Source: Microbacterium sp. cx-55 (GTDB lineage: Bacteria > Actinomycetota > Actinomycetes > Actinomycetales > Microbacteriaceae). From it: a stretch of DNA of 64,000 bases. The stretch lies in assembly GCF_021117345.1 (NCBI RefSeq), contig NZ_CP088261.1, positions 744,001-808,000 on the forward strand, read 5' to 3'. Below, in pieces: positions 60,060 through 64,000 of this stretch (positions are counted from its first letter, which is position 1; every line of letters starts with the position of its first letter). The notes under the pieces are model-generated. The model was given only the letters and a program-made list of their open reading frames with translations. It had not been told where the DNA came from and did no database searches. The position numbers and the translations under genes were made by a program.

Positions 60060-60248
60060 TTACTGCTTCTTGCGTGGTGGTCTTCCGGCAATCAGGAACA
60101 CCGCCGCAGCGAGAAGGACTAGTGCGCCGATGAGTGTGATGAGCCACTGATTCGTTGACAGACCGATGAAGATGACAACTACGAAAGGCACCAGCGCGGC
60201 GATAATCGCCGTGTCGGTGAACTGGTGCTTCGGGAAGCTGTTCATCAT
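60060..60248 (-). CDS. Small two-helix membrane protein (immunity-like)
   Basis: 62 residues with two hydrophobic helices (about 13-30, AIIAALVPFVVVIFIGLS, and 35-54, WLITLIGALVLLAAAVFLIA) and a basic C-terminal tail (RPPRKKQ). The ATG at 60248 overlaps the stop of the upstream tiny gene by 4 nt (ATGA), the same coupling used elsewhere in this genome. The layout resembles a bacteriocin immunity protein, but no family is recognised. Confidence 0.55.
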   Translation of the reverse strand: MMNSFPKHQFTDTAIIAALVPFVVVIFIGLSTNQWLITLIGALVLLAAAVFLIAGRPPRKKQ

Positions 60249-60415
60249 TCGCATGCCGATATGACGTTGGCTCCGGCGACCATGAGTGCTCCAACTTCCG
60301 CGCCAAGCAGCAAGCCGGCGCCGACGCCGGCAAGTCCACCCGACGCTATCGTTGCCGCGCCACCTCCGAGGATGGTGGCTTCGATAGCAACGACCGTGCG
60401 CAGCTTGATGTTCAA
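60245..60415 (-). CDS. Gly-rich hydrophobic small peptide (bacteriocin-like)
   Basis: 56 residues from a TTG start with GGGGGA about 5 nt upstream. The N-terminal about 18 residues (MNIKLRTVVAIEATILGG) end in Gly-Gly and could be a leader. The remaining 38 are rich in Gly/Ala with GxxxG-like spacing (SGGLAGVGAGLLLGAEVG), as in pore-forming bacteriocins. The only Cys is the penultimate residue. It overlaps the following membrane-protein gene. Too short for confident homology. Confidence 0.45.
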   Translation of the reverse strand: MNIKLRTVVAIEATILGGGAATIASGGLAGVGAGLLLGAEVGALMVAGANVISACE

Positions 60416-61218
60416 TCTGTTCCCCCGTGCCCCCGAGTATCAACTGCTGCTCACACTGGAGACCTCGAAGAAATTCCACAAGCAAAAGAAAAAGAACACC
60501 CTGGGACTTCGTGCACTTGTAACCTGCGGCTCTCCAACCGATGATGCCTCCACTTGCGAGGACTGCTGGAGCACGGAGCCGCAACTGCACTCCGTCGAGT
60601 GCGGCTCCTCCCCGAACTGGCGGCACCGGACTTGAGAGCCCGTACGTTTCTCGTTGCGCTCTGATTTGAACGGCTACGACTCGCGTGCTGTTCGCTCGGA
60701 TGTGGCAGAGGTTACCGCAGATGCCCATACCCAGGCTTTGTGCTCGATGCCGGCCATCGTAAAGCGGATGGCCTCACGCCCGTTACCGCGCTAGAACAAT
60801 GTTCTTTTCTTTGTGGATGTGCGCACGGTCCTCGATCAGGTCGCGGCGCAGCCGGATCGGGTTCCGTCGTCACGCGCGACCACTTGCAGTTGCGCTGAGC
60901 CCGTGTCGCGGGCTACTTGCCGAATGGTCGAGGCCGCGGTTTGATCCTCATCAACATCAACATCAACATCAACGTCAATTCTGATTCTCCCCCAGCACAA
61001 CTCGCTCTGCGAGATCGCCGCATGCTCGATGCGGCATGGACAGTAACCCTCGCGAGCGACGCGGCTCGCGCAGATGTGCTGTCGAGTAAGTCGGGAGTTG
61101 TGGACACTTGCCGCGGGTGGATGTCCGCCAAAAGGTCGACATGCGGGAGGTCCTGTCTTGCGTCATGATTGGCCTCGACGGGTGTCGGGGGATGTGTCGC
61201 CGCCGCATTGGGGGAGCA
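60416..61218. other. Intergenic region with no convincing gene
   Basis: About 800 bp of lower GC. A 9-bp hairpin (GGAGCCGCA, 60575-60583 with 60600-60608) and a hexanucleotide repeat are present. On the minus strand near 60795-60870 a short stretch reads RRDLIEDRAHIHKEKNIVLA before a stop, perhaps a gene fragment. Other open frames lack ribosome sites and normal codon use. The promoter of the secreted-protein gene is probably near its 3' end. Confidence 0.5.
60949..60978. repeat. Hexanucleotide microsatellite (CATCAA)5
   Basis: Four exact CATCAA units and a fifth CGTCAA. Unit length is a multiple of three, so slippage would not shift a reading frame. Unusual in this genome. Confidence 0.85.
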
Positions 61219-62460
61219 ATGAATTTATGTCGATGGACCGCAGCCGCATGTGCAGCGCCGCTGATTCTGACCAGCATCGCGGCCGGAGGGGCTGCCAACG
61301 CCGAACTGCGAGACGGGGCACTCGAAGAGCCTGATCTCATTGAGAAATCGGCGGACGAATCTTTTCATCTACTCGCCTTCGCTCATCCCGTCTCTCTGGA
61401 GTCCGCCACCTCCGTGACAAGCGGAGCCAACCTGCCAATCGAGGGATATCACTTTGAGAGTGAGTCCATCACTGGGGACTACTGGCTGGATGGAGGGCTC
61501 ACCGTCGAGACCTTCCTCGACGAGGTCGTGGCAAGGACCGGGACCTTCCCGGAAGTCACAGCGGCATATGTCGATGCCCCGGCTTATGCAGACCGCCGGA
61601 CGGCGAAACGGGGTGCCGAGGAGGCAGCACTGGGTGTAGAGCTACCCGTGTACGAAGCGCCCCCTGCAGACCCTTCCCTCGCAGCAGCATCGAGAGGTTC
61701 AGAGAAGAACTCTTCCGTGGCGGGTGAACGACTTGCTGCAACAGATACGTGGCAGCCTAACGACGCCGAAACCATGATCACGCCGATGGGGAGCAATCTC
61801 GCCATCTCCGCAAAGTACTCCTGGTGGGGTTTTGATCCCTACGCGTCGCCTCTTTCGATGGCCAACAGCTGGGGGATGGAGTTCCAGACCGACTTCTACT
61901 CCGCTAACCGTCCTTGGCCACCCGGAACACCTATCAACTTCCCTGGAAAGAACACGCGACCGAACTGCTCTGCCATGGACTACAAGGATTGGGGGGCCGC
62001 GTCAAATCAGCCGTTCGACTGGTTTGGCTGGGTAATCTCTGGGGATGATTATGTCGCGGCCCCTGGAAGTCTCGGCCTGTACGGGGACTATAACGACGCC
62101 ACCGATCCATGCACAGTCAGTTCGATCGCGGTTGGCATGGCAAATCCACAGGCCATGCCTTGGAGCACCCTAGGGACGAATCATTTGGACCTCTACATCT
62201 ACCCCAAGACAGGTCAAGCAGCACAAAGCCCTGTGGGCGCCATCGTTCAGCCGGTCAGTCGAAATTGGTGTGAAATTAACTCCTGGATGCCTCTCACAGA
62301 CTGCATGGGTGTCACGCCGGGAACATATCCTGGCCCTGGTCCCACGCAGAGTCGGATGGTGCTCAACTCGGCCAATAACAACCTGGCGCCGAGCCTGTGC
62401 TGGTACTCCTCGGACTTCGGGACCGTGCCCGCTACATTCTGGGATTGCAGCAGCTTTTAG
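61219..62460 (+). CDS. Secreted cysteine-rich protein of unknown function
   Basis: 413 residues. Signal peptide with cleavage after AANA (about residue 30; TSIAAGGAANAELRDG). The mature protein is acidic then aromatic-rich (SWWGFDPYASP, WGMEFQTDFYSANRPWPPG) and has six Cys in the C-terminal half (for example NCSAMDYKDW, RNWCEINSWM, LCWYSSDF, FWDCSSF), enough for three disulfides. The ATG at 61219 has GGGGGAG upstream; an in-frame GTG/ATG further 5' would spoil the signal peptide. I recognise no family. Less GC-rich than neighbours, likely acquired. Confidence 0.75.
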   Translation: MNLCRWTAAACAAPLILTSIAAGGAANAELRDGALEEPDLIEKSADESFHLLAFAHPVSLESATSVTSGANLPIEGYHFESESITGDYWLDGGLTVETFLDEVVARTGTFPEVTAAYVDAPAYADRRTAKRGAEEAALGVELPVYEAPPADPSLAAASRGSEKNSSVAGERLAATDTWQPNDAETMITPMGSNLAISAKYSWWGFDPYASPLSMANSWGMEFQTDFYSANRPWPPGTPINFPGKNTRPNCSAMDYKDWGAASNQPFDWFGWVISGDDYVAAPGSLGLYGDYNDATDPCTVSSIAVGMANPQAMPWSTLGTNHLDLYIYPKTGQAAQSPVGAIVQPVSRNWCEINSWMPLTDCMGVTPGTYPGPGPTQSRMVLNSANNNLAPSLCWYSSDFGTVPATFWDCSSF

Positions 62461-62978
62461 AGGGGAATGGGCTGATCGTCGATCCACGAGCTGTGCGCCA
62501 CGCACCAACGTGGCTCGGGTGGGCTGCCTTGCTGGCCGCGCTTGCCGTGCCTTTCGCGATCTCACTCACGACGGTGATGGAATTATGGAAGGGGCGTTGC
62601 ACTGAGGAGGTTTCATGGACCTTTGCTCCATTGCTCCTGAGTTGCGGAGTCCCATCGCCCCCCGCCTTAATCACAGGCTGGATGCTGACTGTAGTGACGG
62701 TTCTATCGGCTGCTGTTGCGATTGTGGTGGCAGGCATGGCCTCCAACCACGCGCGGTCTCCCTACCGCCGGAATCTATTCGGGGACATGTACTTTGCGGG
62801 TACGTTGCTGCTCGTCATCGCGACGGTTTCCTGTGCGATTGCTCTGACGGTGGAAAGTACCTGGGGGCGTGGGGCATGGATTTTCTTCGGCTCCGCGAGC
62901 GGCTTGGGAGTGATATGCGTTGCACTTGTTCTGAAGCCGCTTTTACAAGCGGTGCTCACGCCACGGCTCATAAACTGA
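62397..62978 (+). CDS. Four-helix membrane protein of unknown function
   Basis: Up to 193 residues. Four helices: WLGWAALLAALAVPFAISLT, GWMLTVVTVLSAAVAIVVAG, MYFAGTLLLVIATVSCAIAL and WIFFGSASGLGVICVALVLK. The start is uncertain: the GTG given overlaps the secreted-protein gene by 64 nt; a GTG near 62495 just before the first helix would give about 160 residues. No family recognised. Overlap or close spacing suggests co-expression with the secreted protein. Confidence 0.65.
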   Translation: MLVLLGLRDRARYILGLQQLLEGNGLIVDPRAVRHAPTWLGWAALLAALAVPFAISLTTVMELWKGRCTEEVSWTFAPLLLSCGVPSPPALITGWMLTVVTVLSAAVAIVVAGMASNHARSPYRRNLFGDMYFAGTLLLVIATVSCAIALTVESTWGRGAWIFFGSASGLGVICVALVLKPLLQAVLTPRLIN

Positions 62979-63297
62979 GCGCTCGATGGCAGGCTCCGGG
63001 CGTCGCCGCGCGTCCGTGACGTCCCCGGAGTAGACGCATGTGCTCGCTACCCGTCACCATGTCCTGCGGGTTTACCCGTGGTGAGACACTCGACTCCCTT
63101 CCGACCTCGACCGCACGCGCGCAGGGGTATCGCGGCGGCCGAAGGAACGCGGATGTACACCGTGTCGAGTCTTGTGGCGTCAGTGCTCCACGGGGGAGAG
63201 TGGAGACGCGGGGGCGGCGCACGAGAATGGGACCGGCCCGGGCCGCTGCATCCGCCGTGTGATCGAGCCGAGAGACGTCCGCGACGAAGGAGTGCAC
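62979..63297. other. Intergenic gap before gabD, nothing recognised
   Basis: Base composition returns to high GC here. Short open frames lack ribosome sites. The gabD promoter must lie in this gap but no clear -35/-10 pair is seen. Confidence 0.5.
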
Positions 63298-64000
63298 ATG
63301 TCCGACACCCGTGAATCCGACCTGCTGGCGGCGGTTCCCGACGGTCTGTACATCGGCGGCGAGTGGCGCGCGGCAGAGGACGGCCAGACGCTCACCGTGC
63401 AGGATCCGTCGACCGGTGATGTGATCAAGACGATCGCGTCCGCCTCCGTCGCCGACGGCAAGGCGGCGCTGGATGCCGCCGTCGACGCCTTCCCCGCCTG
63501 GGCCGCCACCCCCGCGCGGGTGCGCGCCGAAGTGCTCCGACGTGCGTTCGACCTGCTGCAGGCGCGCAAGGAGGACTTCGCGCTGCTGATGACCCTCGAG
63601 ATGGGCAAACCGCTCGCCGAGGCACGCGGCGAGGTCGTCTACGGCGGCGAGTTCCTGCGCTGGTTCAGCGAAGAGGCGCCGCGCATCCAGGGGCGCTACG
63701 GCGCGAACCCGGAGGGCACCGGTCGCATGATCGTGTCGCAGCATCCGGTCGGCCCCTGCTTTCTCATCACGCCGTGGAACTTTCCGCTCGCGATGGCGAC
63801 CCGCAAGATCGCGCCCGCGCTCGCGGCGGGGTGCACGGTCGTCGTGAAGCCCGCCGAGCTGACCCCCTTGACGACGCTCGCCTTCGTGAAGCTCCTCGAA
63901 GACGCGGGACTCCCGAAGGGCGTGGTCAACGTGATCACCACCGCGCAGTCCGGCGCCGTGTCCGAGCCGATCATCCGCGACCCGCGGTTGCGCAAGCTCT
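63298..64000 (+). CDS. gabD: NAD(P)-dependent succinate-semialdehyde dehydrogenase, 5' part
   Basis: The first 234 codons of an aldehyde dehydrogenase that runs off the window. ATG at 63298 has AAGGAG 6 nt upstream. Seen: N-terminal DGLYIGGEWRAAEDGQTLTV, LMTLEMGKPLAEARGEV, YGGEFLRWFSEEAPRI, the NAD-binding FLITPWNFPLAMATRKIAPA and CTVVVKPAELTPLTTLAFVK. The LEMGKPLxEARGE and GRYGANPEGT-like segments are typical of GabD. The catalytic Cys and Glu lie beyond the end. It oxidises succinate semialdehyde to succinate, for example in GABA breakdown; other short aldehydes are possible. Confidence 0.85.
   Translation, partial: MSDTRESDLLAAVPDGLYIGGEWRAAEDGQTLTVQDPSTGDVIKTIASASVADGKAALDAAVDAFPAWAATPARVRAEVLRRAFDLLQARKEDFALLMTLEMGKPLAEARGEVVYGGEFLRWFSEEAPRIQGRYGANPEGTGRMIVSQHPVGPCFLITPWNFPLAMATRKIAPALAAGCTVVVKPAELTPLTTLAFVKLLEDAGLPKGVVNVITTAQSGAVSEPIIRDPRLRKL

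Noticed and set aside
60917..61168. Small gene reading through the CATCAA repeat (Asn-Ile repeats on plus, Leu-Met repeats on minus)
   Set aside because: Neither strand has a ribosome site or plausible codon use, and the repeated peptides simply reflect the microsatellite.
59646..63297. Integrative element with tRNA attachment site
   Set aside because: No tRNA, integrase, or flanking direct repeat was found, so an acquired island is inferred only from composition.

Overview
The window is about 64 kb from a high-GC actinobacterium, most likely a Microbacterium or close relative in Microbacteriaceae. This rests on the GC-rich codon use, frequent GTG starts, dense GGATGCGG/CCGCATCC octamers, the monomeric isocitrate dehydrogenase, and gene orders such as the DUF6350-purN-purH run. 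I recognise no rRNA, tRNA, integrase, transposase or CRISPR array. The annotation comes from reading the sequence only; no database search was run.

Layout. 1-12.6 kb: end of a sortase-anchored lamin-tail surface protein, an AXE1-type esterase, PcrA helicase, an SseB protein, separate NHEJ polymerase and ATP-dependent ligase genes facing each other across four 51-bp palindrome-bounded repeats, an AI-2E transporter, an acyl-CoA dehydrogenase and a TetR regulator. 12.7-23 kb: sucCD, a deazaflavin-type reductase, an NCS2 permease, DUF6350-purN-purH and a flavoprotein disulfide reductase. 22-33.5 kb: an Ada/AlkA plus Ogt alkylation-repair operon, a heterodimeric ABC exporter, a lytic transglycosylase, a GNAT protein, icd and an L,D-transpeptidase.

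33.7-43.2 kb is an amino-sugar locus. It holds a ROK repressor, an ABC importer, a ROK kinase and nagB on the plus strand, converging with GH20 hexosaminidase-nagA-yrdB on the minus strand. The ROK gene and the GH20 gene carry the same operator, TGTAAGG-N4-CTAACAAA, directly against their start codons. The GH20 enzyme lacks a signal peptide, so the model is import of chitobiose-like sugars followed by hydrolysis in the cytoplasm.

43.2-45.7 kb: glyA behind a ZTP (pfl) riboswitch, then folD. 45.9-58.8 kb is the most unusual stretch, a catabolic cluster I cannot match to a known pathway. It has two amidohydrolases (one with two altered metal-ligand positions), an orphan PDR-type flavin/2Fe-2S reductase, an SsuABC-type importer, a methenyl-THF cyclohydrolase-like protein, two adjacent MetF-like barrels (the second fused to a MetV-type zinc motif), an XRE-cupin regulator, a GlcD-type FAD oxidase, a creatininase-family hydrolase and a PNPOx-like protein. 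I infer uptake and breakdown of a nitrogenous, probably methylated compound, with one-carbon units passed to tetrahydrofolate.

The end of the window has a transglutaminase, then a visibly less GC-rich stretch (about 59.9-63.0 kb) with a hexanucleotide microsatellite, a secreted cysteine-rich orphan, an orphan membrane protein, and two overlapping tiny genes on the minus strand that resemble a Gly-rich bacteriocin with a two-helix immunity protein. The 5' part of a gabD-type dehydrogenase closes the window.

Non-coding signals stand out: three 73-bp nested palindromes in separate intergenic gaps, 36-bp and 51-bp intergenic repeats, a shared palindromic operator before sucC and icd, and strong bidirectional terminators between convergent genes.
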